The notes: generated by a model from the sequence alone, not told the origin. Counted from the stretch's first letter, positions 17,337 to 26,280 are shown. The stretch is 64,000 nt of DNA from Marinilabilia salmonicolor JCM 21150 (GCF_000259075.1 NZ_AJKI01000021.1:124001-188000), one strand, 5' to 3'. A program made the numbers and translations.

Positions 17337-17628
17337 GGTCTTTGAATATAAGTGCAACAATAAATCACAATTCAAAGTAAATGGTTAACCTGCACGCAAT
17401 CAATACTTTTTAACGCCACTCATTTTATTTAATGGCATTAAACAACCCAACAAGCTATATCACAATCGATTAGCACTCAAATATTAACAATGGGGGGATA
17501 AATGGAAGGGCCCTGAAAAACGGTGGGACAAATGGTTAAAGTCACTTAAAATCAAAGAATTAAACAGATGAACGGCAATTGATTGCTGTTTTGCCTGACT
17601 TCTGCGTTTTAATATAAACCTTACGTCA

Positions 17629-19314
17629 TCAATTAAACAATTCAAGCAAATTATTAAGAGAAGGATAGTCAGAGAGATTTTCGAGAATCCTTTTTTTCAG
17701 GTTAGATTTTCTAACCCTTAAATTATTATTGGTAATTCCCAGGACTGTGGCAATCTCCGCAGAAGGAATCTCAAACTTTAGCAGAAAAAGAACAACTTTC
17801 TCCGTATTGCTAAGTGGAAAGCCTGAGGGAACGTCTACATTAGAATAGAATAAATCATCGTTCATCAAATTATACATCATTCCTGAGAATTCTTCTTTCA
17901 AAGCGTTCAATTCGGTCTGCAACTCCTTATAGGCAGAGGAATCTGACCGAATGTATTTTTGAGAAAGCATATCAAAACGCTGCTGAGCAACCATCTCCCG
18001 CTGTGTAATCAACTGATAAAAACGCAAAAGATGACGGCGCTGAAAACCTTCTCGAACCTTCCCGGCAACCTCTTTTTCTGCAGAGATTCTCATCAAACGT
18101 TCATTTTCATACTCCACACGACTTTTCCGAAGGTTAAGAAAGTAGATTAAGACAATAAAAACCAGAAGAACAAACCCGGCCCCGGCAATAAAGGCAAATC
18201 GCTGAAACTTCTGTTTCTGCCTTAATGTCTCCACCCTGGCCTCAGACAGATCATATTGCTTCTCCAGTTCCAAAATCTTCTTTTCACTTCTTTCGCCTGA
18301 TTTATCCACCAGAAAGTTAACCGCATCTTTATATCGGGTGGCAGCCAGTTCATAATCACCAACCTTAGAAGCTTCATTCCCCAAATTGACAAACAGATTG
18401 TAATCCTGCCATTCACCTAAAGAATCAGGAAAATGTTTTACCGATTTTTTCGCATAAAACAAACTTGAATCTCTTTTTCCTAAACCGGAATAAACCCGGG
18501 AAATAGAATAATAGATATTAGACAGCCGCGGTTTAAGCTTAACTTCTGACATCCGCTCCTCAAGTATCTTATATTCTTTCAAGGCATTCTCATAATCTTT
18601 ATAATAATAATAATAAGCAGCTTGCGCATTGATAATATCATACCGATTCTCAAACGAAACTCCATTCAGCAACCTGAGTTTATCCAACACACCCTGAGAC
18701 TTTTCCTTATTATCAATAGAAATGTATCTCCAAAACACCGCCAGAGAGGTAATCACAACCGCAGATACATCCTCCATTTGCTCGGCTTTACGTAAAGCCA
18801 TATCCAGATATTTTTCGGCCTGTTGAAAATTATTGTTATCATAATGAAGAATGCCAAGGAAAAACCAAAGTTTTGCTTCTTCTTCAAGACGAAGCAACCC
18901 GGGGAATGTATTTATCATTGGCTCCACCTCCTTCAGCGAAATGAATACAAGTGAATCGGGGCTATTGGGAATCTTATATCTCACAATCCCCTGGTAAACA
19001 AGAGCTCTGGCAATATTATTATTTGGCAACGGACTCCGAAAGCTTTCTACTGCAACACTGATGGCCGAATCACTCACAAAGGTTTGGTCCAATCTACTTT
19101 TAAGAATGGTACTCAGCAAATAATAGTATCCTCTATTTTTTGAATTCAGCTGCGAAACATCAATATCTTTTAAAGAATCATTGGCCGCATTATAATCCTC
19201 ATAAATAAGGCTATCTATTGCAACCAGGGTTCTTTCCGCCTCCTTCTGAAAAGGAGTCTGGCAACTCCAAAAAGTCACTAAAAGAATCAAGGTACAGAAG
19301 AAGCAAAACTTCAT
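17629..19314 (-). CDS. Membrane-anchored TPR protein with C-terminal HTH
   Basis: The 561-residue protein starts with a signal sequence ending in a lipobox-like WSC (about residue 18). Residues about 20-340 are helical TPR-type repeats (LWFFLGILHYDNNNFQQAEKYLDMALRKA; YENALKEYKILEERM). A single membrane helix follows at about 375-395 (FAFIAGAGFVLLVFIVLIYFL), then a coiled-coil linker. The last 60 residues form a LuxR-like helix-turn-helix (LSNTEKVVLFLLKFEIPSAEIATVLGITNNNLRVRKSNLKKRI). This architecture, an extracytoplasmic sensor with a cytoplasmic HTH, recurs in Bacteroidetes; the ligand is unknown. It lies 37 bases behind the BamA-like barrel gene, so both may be cotranscribed. Confidence 0.75.
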   Translation of the reverse strand: MKFCFFCTLILLVTFWSCQTPFQKEAERTLVAIDSLIYEDYNAANDSLKDIDVSQLNSKNRGYYYLLSTILKSRLDQTFVSDSAISVAVESFRSPLPNNNIARALVYQGIVRYKIPNSPDSLVFISLKEVEPMINTFPGLLRLEEEAKLWFFLGILHYDNNNFQQAEKYLDMALRKAEQMEDVSAVVITSLAVFWRYISIDNKEKSQGVLDKLRLLNGVSFENRYDIINAQAAYYYYYKDYENALKEYKILEERMSEVKLKPRLSNIYYSISRVYSGLGKRDSSLFYAKKSVKHFPDSLGEWQDYNLFVNLGNEASKVGDYELAATRYKDAVNFLVDKSGERSEKKILELEKQYDLSEARVETLRQKQKFQRFAFIAGAGFVLLVFIVLIYFLNLRKSRVEYENERLMRISAEKEVAGKVREGFQRRHLLRFYQLITQREMVAQQRFDMLSQKYIRSDSSAYKELQTELNALKEEFSGMMYNLMNDDLFYSNVDVPSGFPLSNTEKVVLFLLKFEIPSAEIATVLGITNNNLRVRKSNLKKRILENLSDYPSLNNLLELFN

Positions 19315-19351
19315 TGGGAGGTTTATTTATTAGGAAAAATTTATATTCAAA

Positions 19352-20512
19352 TCAAAAAGCTTCTTTCAAAGATATAAAAAAACCGGTGGTTCCAATTGAA
19401 GAAACCCCGAAATCAAATCGAACGTTCAGCGGGTCGTCCGGAAGCATCCTAAAACGGAGGCCTCCTCCTGCAGAAGAAATCAAGTCTGTAAAAGGTCTTT
19501 GATATCCGTTGTCGGCTTTCCCTGCCCCTGCAAAAGCCACCACTCCCAGACGCCACCAAAGATGCTGTCGAACTTCGGCTCTCGCCAGCCACACAGCATT
19601 CCCGGTCTCTTCAAGAGGGTGTCCGATGCCACGAAGTCTCTCCTTCCCCCCCAATTGAGGTTCCTCATAAAACGGAATGTTCCCCTCTGCATAATCAATG
19701 ATTACCTGAAAAGCCAACGAAGTAACCTCTTCTTTCAGCGTAAGGTATTGTCGGCCATCAAAGGTATATCGCTGATAATTATAATCTCCTACTCCTGAAA
19801 CCCCGGCAAACAACGGGAGTATTTCCAACCACAATCCACTCTGAGGTGATAGTGTGCGGTGCCTTGTGTCAACCACCAGCTTTGGCCCTACCCCGGCAAT
19901 AAAGCCACCTTCAGCTCCTGTAAGACCCTCTCCTTCAAAAACAAAAGGAGCTGACTCGTCAAAGCGATTATTGTTCAGAAGAATCCCTCCGCCAATCCAC
20001 AAAGCAGGAAAAGGATTGCTTAAAAAATCCCATTCTATCCGAAACTCCTTTCTGTCAAAGAAAAAATCCCTGTCATCGGCTCCCACCCAGAATTGATCTT
20101 CCCTGCTATTCAAAAATGCCTCACCGGTAGTCAGCCACCTCCCTCCAAGGTACCATTCATGCTCCAATTGTAGCTGAAGCATCCCTTTAGTAGAATGCTC
20201 TGCATTGATGGCAAGAGTATTATACTTCCCCTTATGAGCACTGTTCCACTTAACAGCAGGCATTACCCCATATACAAACCCATTGCGGGGACTCACGCTC
20301 AGAGATGGATAAACAGTATATACCACCCCCTCCTTCTCCCAGGTTACAAGGTCAAGTACTTTTTCTCCCAGACCTGCAATCCCTGATGTCTGCCCAAGGG
20401 AATCAGTTTTTTCACCATCACCTGCTCTAACCTCCTGTGAAAAAACACAATTCACACCTGATACAATCCAAATAAAAAAGACAATCAGTCTCAATAATCG
20501 ACCATACATCAT
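19352..20512 (-). CDS. BamA/TamA family outer-membrane barrel protein
   Basis: The 386-residue protein has a signal peptide (LLRLIVFFIWIVSGVNCVFSQ) and a C-terminal surface-antigen (D15/Omp85) barrel. The Omp85 loop signature appears as LGGKERLRGI (about 285-294), the strand end is aromatic (FFISLKEAF), and no POTRA domains are present. Proteins like this in Bacteroidetes are barrel-only Omp85 relatives of unknown transport role. The TPR/HTH protein follows 37 bases later on the same strand. Confidence 0.82.
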   Translation of the reverse strand: MMYGRLLRLIVFFIWIVSGVNCVFSQEVRAGDGEKTDSLGQTSGIAGLGEKVLDLVTWEKEGVVYTVYPSLSVSPRNGFVYGVMPAVKWNSAHKGKYNTLAINAEHSTKGMLQLQLEHEWYLGGRWLTTGEAFLNSREDQFWVGADDRDFFFDRKEFRIEWDFLSNPFPALWIGGGILLNNNRFDESAPFVFEGEGLTGAEGGFIAGVGPKLVVDTRHRTLSPQSGLWLEILPLFAGVSGVGDYNYQRYTFDGRQYLTLKEEVTSLAFQVIIDYAEGNIPFYEEPQLGGKERLRGIGHPLEETGNAVWLARAEVRQHLWWRLGVVAFAGAGKADNGYQRPFTDLISSAGGGLRFRMLPDDPLNVRFDFGVSSIGTTGFFISLKEAF

Positions 20513-20667
20513 ATTCTAAAATCAATTAATTTCTAACCAGCTTTATGCACCATTTGTCAATTAATCCTCAAATCAGGCAGAAAAATACCTGTTTTTTGTA
20601 ACAATTCGGATAGTTTTGCGTTTTTCCTTACCATAATCAAACAGAGAACAGAACATTTCAAACCTAT

Positions 20668-21198
20668 ATGATATATAAATTTCGGATCATATCCAGTGAA
20701 AATGAAGACTTTATCAGAGAGATTGCCATTAACAGTCACGCAACCTTCTTTGATTTACATACTTTCATTGTGGATGAATTGAATTATGATAAGAGCCAAA
20801 TGACCTCTTTCTTTCTTACTGACCAAAACTGGCACAAGGAAACAGAAGTCACACTTATTGACATGACCGACGGACAGGATCCAGACATAAAAGTGATGGA
20901 CACTACCAAGCTGGGAACACTTATTACTGAGAAAAAACAAAGATTGCTGTACGTTTTTGATCAGTTTGCCGAACGCGCACTTTTCTTAGAATTATTCGAA
21001 ATGAGCGACGGGGAAGAAAAGCACCCTACATGCATCAGACGGCAAGGCACTCCCCCTGTTCAACTGGACAGTTCTGCCCTGGAAAGCGGGGATTTGGATG
21101 ACATCGATTTGCTTGAATTTTCAGGAGATGAAGAAAACGAAGACATCATGGACTTCGGCGAACAACAAGACTCATACGATGAAGAAGAATGGTATTAA
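20668..21198 (+). CDS. IS1096 passenger TnpR-like (pRiA4b ORF-3-like) protein
   Basis: Residues about 1-130 match the small alpha/beta domain seen in plasmid pRiA4b ORF-3 and IS1096 'passenger' proteins (YKFRIISSENEDFIREI, FFDLHTFIVDELNYD, KLGTLITEKKQRLLYVFD). The name is historic; no transposase function is implied and no insertion sequence is present. The C-terminal 50 residues are strongly acidic (DLDDIDLLEFSGDEENEDIMD). A TAGTTTTG -7 element sits at 20611-20618. It overlaps the miaA start by 10 bases, so the two are translationally coupled. Confidence 0.8.
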   Translation: MIYKFRIISSENEDFIREIAINSHATFFDLHTFIVDELNYDKSQMTSFFLTDQNWHKETEVTLIDMTDGQDPDIKVMDTTKLGTLITEKKQRLLYVFDQFAERALFLELFEMSDGEEKHPTCIRRQGTPPVQLDSSALESGDLDDIDLLEFSGDEENEDIMDFGEQQDSYDEEEWY

Positions 21199-22106
21199 GC
21201 AATAAAACTGTCGTCGTTATTACCGGACCAACGGGCATCGGAAAGACCGGCCTTAGCATTCAACTGGCCCAAGAACTCAACTGTCCTGTAATCTCTGCTG
21301 ATTCCCGCCAGATCTTCAGGGAAATGAAAATCGGAACGGCAGCTCCCAACCAGGAACAGCTTGAATTGGTCCCACACTTCCTTATCGGGACACATTCCAT
21401 ATTTAATTATTACAGTGCCTATGAATATGAACAGGAGGCCCTGGCTATAACCAATAAATTGTTTCAGAAAAACAATACCATAATTCTGACAGGCGGTTCT
21501 ATGTTGTATATAGATGCCTTTTGCAATGGAATTGACGATTTGCCAACCATAGATCCTGAACTTCGGGAAAATTTACAACAAAAGTATAGAACCGAGGGAA
21601 TCGAGAGCATCCGAAGACAACTGAAAATACTGGATCCGGACTTCTATACCCAAGTGGACCTGAAGAATCCAAAGCGCGTCATTCATGCCGTTGAAATATG
21701 TCTGATGACCGGTCGTCCATATTCTGAACTCAGAACCAACACCCGAAAAAAACGTCCGTTTCGAATCCTAAAAACAGGATTGGACATGGATCGAACTGAC
21801 TTACACCAACGAATCAACGCCAGGGTAGATAAAATGGTACAGGAGGGATTGGAGGAAGAAGCCGTTAATCTGTATCCTCACAAAGAATTAAACGCTCTCA
21901 ATACGGTTGGCTATCGGGAATTCTTCGATTACTTTGATAAAAAAACATCTCGTGAGAAAGCCATTGAACTAATTAAAAGAAACTCCCGAAGGTATGCACG
22001 CAAACAACTGTCATGGTTCCGCCGGGATAAAGAAATTAACTGGTTTGACCCGAAAAATCCTGAGGAAGTTATTACATTTGTAAATGAACAGCTAACCAAT
22101 AAATAA
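21189..22106 (+). CDS. miaA: tRNA dimethylallyltransferase
   Basis: MiaA transfers the dimethylallyl group to N6 of A37 in tRNAs that read UNN codons. The 305-residue protein has the P-loop GPTGIGKT (13-20), the ISADSRQIF motif, the conserved LTGGSMLYIDA and the tRNA-contacting segment NTVGYREFFDYF plus RNSRRYARKQLSWFRR near the C-terminus. Its start overlaps the upstream gene. A terminator with a long loop follows. Confidence 0.95.
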   Translation: MVLSNKTVVVITGPTGIGKTGLSIQLAQELNCPVISADSRQIFREMKIGTAAPNQEQLELVPHFLIGTHSIFNYYSAYEYEQEALAITNKLFQKNNTIILTGGSMLYIDAFCNGIDDLPTIDPELRENLQQKYRTEGIESIRRQLKILDPDFYTQVDLKNPKRVIHAVEICLMTGRPYSELRTNTRKKRPFRILKTGLDMDRTDLHQRINARVDKMVQEGLEEEAVNLYPHKELNALNTVGYREFFDYFDKKTSREKAIELIKRNSRRYARKQLSWFRRDKEINWFDPKNPEEVITFVNEQLTNK

Positions 22107-22163
22107 CGTCTGTTCAGAAAATAACTTACCGAAGGCATCGACATTACGAACAAACTTTAACAG

Positions 22164-22236
22164 GCCGGGGCTCCTAATTAATTAAATGATTCTTTCTCGC
22201 GGTTTACAATCTTAAGAGAAGAGCTCCGGCTTTTTT
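22164..22236 (+). terminator. Terminator of miaA with a long loop
   Basis: GCCGGGGCTC (22164-22173) pairs with GAGCTCCGGC (22221-22230), one mismatch, followed by six T. The 47-base loop is unusually long and A/T-rich. Confidence 0.65.
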
Positions 22237-22247
22237 ATTTTCTCAAA

Positions 22248-22706
22248 ATGAGCAATCCAACCTGTTTCAACATCAGAGTTTACGGCATCTGTATCCGGGA
22301 ACGCCACCTGCTAGTTACCGATGAATATGTAATGGATACTTATATGACGAAACTACCCGGCGGAGGGCTGGAATATGGTGAAGGTCCTGTGGAATGCTTA
22401 AAAAGAGAATGTCAGGAAGAGATAGGCATTGAAGTAACGGTGACAGAACATTTTTATACCACCGACTTTTTTCAACCAACCCGATTTTTCAAAAACACCC
22501 AGCTGATAAGCATTTACTATCTCTTTCAGCTGCCGGAGAATGATGATCTTAAAATTTCAGGAAAGAAGTTTGATTTTGAAAAAGGGAGAAACGGAAGTCA
22601 ATCCTTCAGATGGATTGCCATTCAAAACCTAAAGCCTGAAGACATGACCTTTCCGATTGACAAAAAAGTGGTGGAACTTATAAAACTTAATTTCCCAACA
22701 CCATAA
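22248..22706 (+). CDS. Nudix hydrolase
   Basis: The 152-residue protein carries a complete Nudix box, GLEYGEGPVECLKRECQEEI, fitting G-x5-E-x7-R-E-x2-E-E-x-G, at about residues 40-62. Nudix enzymes cleave nucleoside diphosphates linked to another moiety; the substrate cannot be told. It starts just behind the miaA terminator and converges on the methyltransferase gene with 8 bases between stops. Confidence 0.9.
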   Translation: MSNPTCFNIRVYGICIRERHLLVTDEYVMDTYMTKLPGGGLEYGEGPVECLKRECQEEIGIEVTVTEHFYTTDFFQPTRFFKNTQLISIYYLFQLPENDDLKISGKKFDFEKGRNGSQSFRWIAIQNLKPEDMTFPIDKKVVELIKLNFPTP

Positions 22707-22714
22707 CTGGGAAA

Positions 22715-23443
22715 TCATTTTTGTGCTGTAAAAATAAGAGGAACAGAATCAGAAGTTAGATCATCTTCTTTAAAACTTCCGTAAAACCGGATATTCTTAA
22801 AGCCGCATTCTTGCAACAACCTTTCCGTCTGACCTTTTCGTAATGGCAACAATTTTACCGAATTACGAATTTCCTTGCCGCTTTTCTTCACGGTAAGAAA
22901 AGTCCTGAAATCAACAACATCTTCTGATTCGTTGAAATCATAAAACCGCTCAAATCTTATTTCATCATTATCAATGGTTGGCAAACCTCCGATTTCCTGA
23001 TCCAAAATACGATCGTAGTGAATAATCTGCACCATCAACATACCATCAGGTTTCAAAACATCTTTAGCATTCAAAAAGAACTGTCTTATCTGTTGCTTGT
23101 CAATCAAATGAACAAGTGTATTCCCAAAAGAAACCACCGCATCAAATGTATTGGGTGGCCATTTTTCAGAAAGCTTTAATATATCCATTTGAGTAAACCG
23201 AACATTCTCTGAGGCACCGGCCTTTTCCCGGGCAGCCGAAACCATTTCGGGATCCAGATCAATTCCTTCGACCAAAACCTTTTGTTCTGCCAGTTTCAAT
23301 GCCAGGTTTCCGGTTCCGCATCCGGCCTCCAGAATTTGCTTGCTGCGAACACCTCCCATCTTACTATTAATAAAGGCTACCTGCATGGCAGATGGAGGAA
23401 AAATATAATCGTAGTAAGGTGCAATAGATTGATAAAAGGACAT
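22715..23443 (-). CDS. Class I SAM-dependent methyltransferase
   Basis: The 242-residue protein has the SAM-binding motif I ILEAGCGTGNLALKLAE (about 37-53), the acidic ribose-binding position in VEGIDLDPEMV and motif IV NTFDAVVSFGNTLVHL. The substrate is unknown. It is the last gene of a leftward group after the DUF4199 and GtrB-like genes. Confidence 0.88.
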   Translation of the reverse strand: MSFYQSIAPYYDYIFPPSAMQVAFINSKMGGVRSKQILEAGCGTGNLALKLAEQKVLVEGIDLDPEMVSAAREKAGASENVRFTQMDILKLSEKWPPNTFDAVVSFGNTLVHLIDKQQIRQFFLNAKDVLKPDGMLMVQIIHYDRILDQEIGGLPTIDNDEIRFERFYDFNESEDVVDFRTFLTVKKSGKEIRNSVKLLPLRKGQTERLLQECGFKNIRFYGSFKEDDLTSDSVPLIFTAQK

Positions 23444-23491
23444 AATCAGAATTATTTTTAATCAATGGATTAACCGGGATTAACCATTGGT

Positions 23492-24439
23492 TTAAAATTT
23501 TTCGGAAACATGATACTCATTTCTGTCCGGGCGATTGCGTGATACCAATTCTGCCAGGAAACCGGTAACAAAAAGCTGTGTTCCCAATATCATGCAAACC
23601 AACCCAATATAAAAAAACGGATTACTGGTAACCAAAGGGGCTACCACGCCATGAGCAACACAATACAACTTATGAGCTCCGAGCCAGATTGCAAGACCAA
23701 ATCCGATTAAAAACATAAGTGTCCCCAAAGCACCGAAAAGATGCATCGGCCGATTTCCAAATTTTGATATAAACATCACAGACAAAAGATCCAGAAATCC
23801 TTTCATAAATCGCTCAATTCCAAATTTTGTTACTCCATACTTACGCTCTCTATGAACCACAACTTTCTCGGTAATCTTATGAAAGCCGGCTCTTTTTGCC
23901 AATATAGGAATATAGCGATGCATTTCGCCATACACCTCAATGTTTTTTACAACGTCACATCTATATGCCTTAAGTCCGCAATTGAAATCATGAAGCTTTA
24001 TTCCGGAGATAATCCGGGCAGTTCTGTTAAACAATTTACTGGGGAGTGTTTTATTCATTGGATCATGCCGCTTCTTCTTCCAGCCACTCACCAAGTCATA
24101 CCCTCCCTCACGAATCAAAGCATAAAGCTCCGGTATTTCATCCGGACTGTCCTGTAAATCAGCATCCATAGTAATCACCACTTCACCCTGTGCGACTTCA
24201 AAACCTTTGTTTAATGCTGCAGACTTACCATAGTTTCTGCGAAAACGAAGCCCGTTCAAAAAGTCAAACTCCTTTTTCAACTCTTTAACCACCTTCCAGG
24301 AATTATCAGAACTCCCGTCATCAACAACCACTACTTCAAATCCGATCTCCATTTTTGAACACACACGTTCAATCCACCGGACAAGTTCCGGCAGTGACTC
24401 TTCTTCGTTCAGAAAAGGAACAATAACTGTTAACTCCAT
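23492..24439 (-). CDS. GtrB/DPM1-like family 2 glycosyltransferase
   Basis: The N-terminal GT-A domain (about 1-225) shows LTVIVPFLNEEESLPEL, VVVDDGSSDNSW and the metal-binding DADLQDSPDEIPEL. Two membrane helices follow (about 232-255 and 268-295). This is the layout of enzymes that load a sugar on undecaprenyl or dolichyl phosphate at the inner membrane, and of the related ArnC. Its ATG overlaps the stop of the DUF4199 gene by one base (TAATG), so translation is coupled. Confidence 0.9.
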   Translation of the reverse strand: MELTVIVPFLNEEESLPELVRWIERVCSKMEIGFEVVVVDDGSSDNSWKVVKELKKEFDFLNGLRFRRNYGKSAALNKGFEVAQGEVVITMDADLQDSPDEIPELYALIREGGYDLVSGWKKKRHDPMNKTLPSKLFNRTARIISGIKLHDFNCGLKAYRCDVVKNIEVYGEMHRYIPILAKRAGFHKITEKVVVHRERKYGVTKFGIERFMKGFLDLLSVMFISKFGNRPMHLFGALGTLMFLIGFGLAIWLGAHKLYCVAHGVVAPLVTSNPFFYIGLVCMILGTQLFVTGFLAELVSRNRPDRNEYHVSEKF

Positions 24440-25011
24440 TACTCAATATTTTTCATGGCATTAGAAAACGGATCCTGCGGCCTTCTGCGTTGAAATATGG
24501 CAATAATCAAGGAGAGCAGCAACCCGGTGAAGCCGGAGCCCAAAATGCCCGACAAAATCATTAATACAGGATTGGCAACCAAAGTAAAGATATCTTCCAT
24601 CTGAGCAACCTCATTTTCAGACATTCCCATGGCCAGATAAGTTTCCTGCATCTGAAGAATTAATTCATCAGTATAACTCGGATTTATCACCTTCATATAC
24701 AAAAACATCCAGGCGCCTAAAACAATACCGGCGAGCATCGCCATTCGGGTTCCCAGCCATACTCCCTGTCCGTACTCAAGCGAACCGCTCATGAAGTTTT
24801 GACGGTAACGCACCATAGAAATATGAATAAACCCAATATAAACAAGCCAGTTTAACACACTATCCAAAAAGGAAGTCTCGAGTCCTGTCATTTGTAAAAA
24901 CCAGAAAACGCCAGCAAGTGCCAGTCCCATAAAAGCACCCTGATTCAAAACAAACCTGGCTTTATTTTTTTGTAACTCCCTGTCTGTCTTTTCTGTTGAC
25001 AAATCATCCAT
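24439..25011 (-). CDS. DUF4199 membrane protein
   Basis: The 190-residue protein has four hydrophobic segments (about 25-42, 50-66, 85-108, 150-175: FMGLALAGVFWFLQM, AMLAGIVLGAWMFLYM, VLMILSGILGSGFTGLLLSLIIAIF). It matches the Bacteroidetes-wide DUF4199 family, often found next to GtrB-like transferases as here. Role unknown. It is the first gene of the leftward group; a TAATTTTG -7 element lies at 25030-25037 on the minus strand. Confidence 0.85.
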   Translation of the reverse strand: MDDLSTEKTDRELQKNKARFVLNQGAFMGLALAGVFWFLQMTGLETSFLDSVLNWLVYIGFIHISMVRYRQNFMSGSLEYGQGVWLGTRMAMLAGIVLGAWMFLYMKVINPSYTDELILQMQETYLAMGMSENEVAQMEDIFTLVANPVLMILSGILGSGFTGLLLSLIIAIFQRRRPQDPFSNAMKNIE

Positions 25012-25029
25012 CGTTTATGTAACTTATTT

Positions 25030-25037
25030 CAAAATTA
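25030..25037 (-). promoter_or_regulatory. Probable -7 element of the DUF4199 operon
   Basis: The minus strand reads TAATTTTG, fitting TAnnTTTG, about 20 bases before the ATG. The -33 element is weak (TTTA). Confidence 0.4.
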
Positions 25038-25316
25038 ATACACGGCTAAAATACATAAATTGTCACTATTGAACGAGTAATTTCTGTTTTTCAGAACAGA
25101 TTACTTCAAGACTCAACCAGTACCAGGTATTCATATGAGGAAAAGCAAAAGAACCGCAGCAATTTCCTTTTTTAACGAACACTTCTGTATCGAGACATCT
25201 ACCGTAGATTAACCATAGATCATAAAAAATTTATTTTTTTTCAGGCAAAAACAAATTGAAATCAAACACATTAGCTATAAACCACCCAAAAACAATAAAT
25301 TTTTTTCACCCGGAAA
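25038..25316. other. Intergenic region before the SRP RNA
   Basis: AT-rich sequence with no credible ORF, hairpin terminator or RNA gene seen. Confidence 0.45.
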
Positions 25317-25347
25317 TTTGCCGGCAATGGTAAAATTTCTACTTTTG
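25317..25347 (+). promoter_or_regulatory. Promoter of the SRP RNA gene
   Basis: TTTG (25317-25320), a 19-base spacer and TACTTTTG (25340-25347) match the Bacteroidetes promoter exactly. The predicted start coincides with the first base of the RNA stem near 25354. Confidence 0.8.
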
Positions 25348-25349
25348 CA

Positions 25350-25453
25350 CCCCGGGTAAGTCCTATACGACCAGCTCCTGCTGAACTCCCCCAGGGCCTG
25401 ACGGCAGCAAGGGTAGGCGGTTGTAGCGGTGCGATATAGGTAGCTTACCCGCC
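25350..25453 (+). ncRNA. ffs: Signal recognition particle RNA (4.5S type)
   Basis: The RNA targets ribosomes with nascent membrane proteins to the Sec machinery together with Ffh. The terminal stem pairs GGGTAAG (25354-25360) with CTTACCC (25444-25450), and CCTATA with TATAGG continues it. The domain IV core with the asymmetric and symmetric internal loops is recognisable as CCAGGGCCTGACGGCAGCAAGGG. It is the small bacterial form without an Alu domain. The tRNA-Thr starts directly after it and may share its transcript. Exact ends are estimated. Confidence 0.92.
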
Positions 25454-25455
25454 CT

Positions 25456-25529
25456 GCCAATATAGCTCAGTTGGCCAGAGCAGCTGATTTGTAATCAGCC
25501 GGTCGGGGGTTCGAATCCCTCTATTGGCT
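25456..25529 (+). tRNA. tRNA-Thr (anticodon TGT), copy 1
   Basis: A 74-base cloverleaf: acceptor GCCAATA with TATTGGC, anticodon loop TTTGTAA, T-loop TTCGAAT, discriminator T, no encoded CCA. It begins a few bases after the SRP RNA. Confidence 0.95.
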
Positions 25530-25555
25530 CTCACAAAAATTATATCAATTTTTCG

Positions 25556-25585
25556 TTTGCAGATAAGATAATTTATTTATCTTTG
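25556..25585 (+). promoter_or_regulatory. Promoter within the tRNA cluster
   Basis: TTTG (25556-25559), an 18-base spacer and TATCTTTG (25578-25585) precede tRNA-Tyr copy 1 by about 50 bases. Confidence 0.6.
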
Positions 25586-25636
25586 TCGTCCCAAACGCAA
25601 GGCAATACAAGGCCTGTAAACGTTCTTAACATTACC

Positions 25637-25718
25637 GGGGAGATACCGAAGCGGTCAAACGGGGCAGACTGTAAATCTGTTGGCTCAGCCTTCGTAGGTT
25701 CGAATCCTGCTCTCCCCA
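25637..25718 (+). tRNA. tRNA-Tyr (anticodon GTA), copy 1
   Basis: An 82-base class II cloverleaf with long variable arm: acceptor GGGGAGA with TCTCCCC, anticodon GTA in ACTGTAAAT, discriminator A. Confidence 0.95.
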
Positions 25719-25781
25719 CTGCGTCCTCCGGAGCATTGACAAAAGAGGACAAGACACCTTCGCCAAAGCCAGGGTGTACAA

Positions 25782-25855
25782 GCCAATATAGCTCAGTTGG
25801 CCAGAGCAGCTGATTTGTAATCAGCCGGTCGGGGGTTCGAATCCCTCTATTGGCT
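25782..25855 (+). tRNA. tRNA-Thr (anticodon TGT), copy 2
   Basis: Identical over all 74 bases to the copy at 25456; flanking sequence differs. Confidence 0.95.
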
Positions 25856-25901
25856 CATCATTGATGTTCTTTGAAATTGCGGGTCTTGTAAAATAATTAC
25901 C

Positions 25902-25983
25902 GGGGAGATACCGAAGCGGTCAAACGGGGCAGACTGTAAATCTGTTGGCTCAGCCTTCGTAGGTTCGAATCCTGCTCTCCCCA
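25902..25983 (+). tRNA. tRNA-Tyr (anticodon GTA), copy 2
   Basis: Identical to the copy at 25637, including six upstream bases ATTACC. Confidence 0.95.
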
Positions 25984-25989
25984 CTTTTT

Positions 25990-26062
25990 GCGGGAATAGC
26001 TCAGTTGATAGAGCATCAGCCTTCCAAGCTGAGGGTCGCGGGTTTGAGTCCCGTTTCCCGCT
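25990..26062 (+). tRNA. tRNA-Gly (anticodon TCC), copy 1
   Basis: A 73-base cloverleaf: acceptor GCGGGAA with TTCCCGC, anticodon loop CTTCCAA, discriminator T. It follows tRNA-Tyr by six bases. Confidence 0.95.
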
Positions 26063-26072
26063 CAAAAAAAAG

Positions 26073-26100
26073 CCTGATTGTAATCCGATCAGGTTTTTTT
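26073..26100 (+). terminator. Terminator after tRNA-Gly copy 1
   Basis: CCTGAT (26073-26078) pairs with ATCAGG (26088-26093), followed by seven T. Confidence 0.8.
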
Positions 26101-26170
26101 AGGTCTTACATTTTATGGATCAGGGTTTTAAAGGCCTCAAGCAAAACTAAACCAGTTCCACCCCACATTT

Positions 26171-26243
26171 GCGGGAATAGCTCAGTTGATAGAGCATCAG
26201 CCTTCCAAGCTGAGGGTCGCGGGTTTGAGTCCCGTTTCCCGCT
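26171..26243 (+). tRNA. tRNA-Gly (anticodon TCC), copy 2
   Basis: Identical over 73 bases to the copy at 25990. Since a terminator precedes it, it needs its own promoter in 26101-26170, which is not obvious. Confidence 0.95.
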
Positions 26244-26250
26244 CAAAAAA

Positions 26251-26280
26251 AGCCTGATTCGTTTGAGTCAGGCTTTTTTT
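26251..26280 (+). terminator. Terminator after tRNA-Gly copy 2
   Basis: AGCCTGA (26251-26257) pairs with TCAGGCT (26268-26274) followed by T to 26280. It shares the AAAGCCTGATT start with the terminator after copy 1, so gene and terminator were duplicated together. Confidence 0.85.

Noticed and set aside
20668-21198. Reading the TnpR-passenger-like gene as evidence of an insertion sequence
   Set aside because: No terminal repeats, transposase or target duplication nearby; the family name is historic and the gene is coupled to miaA.
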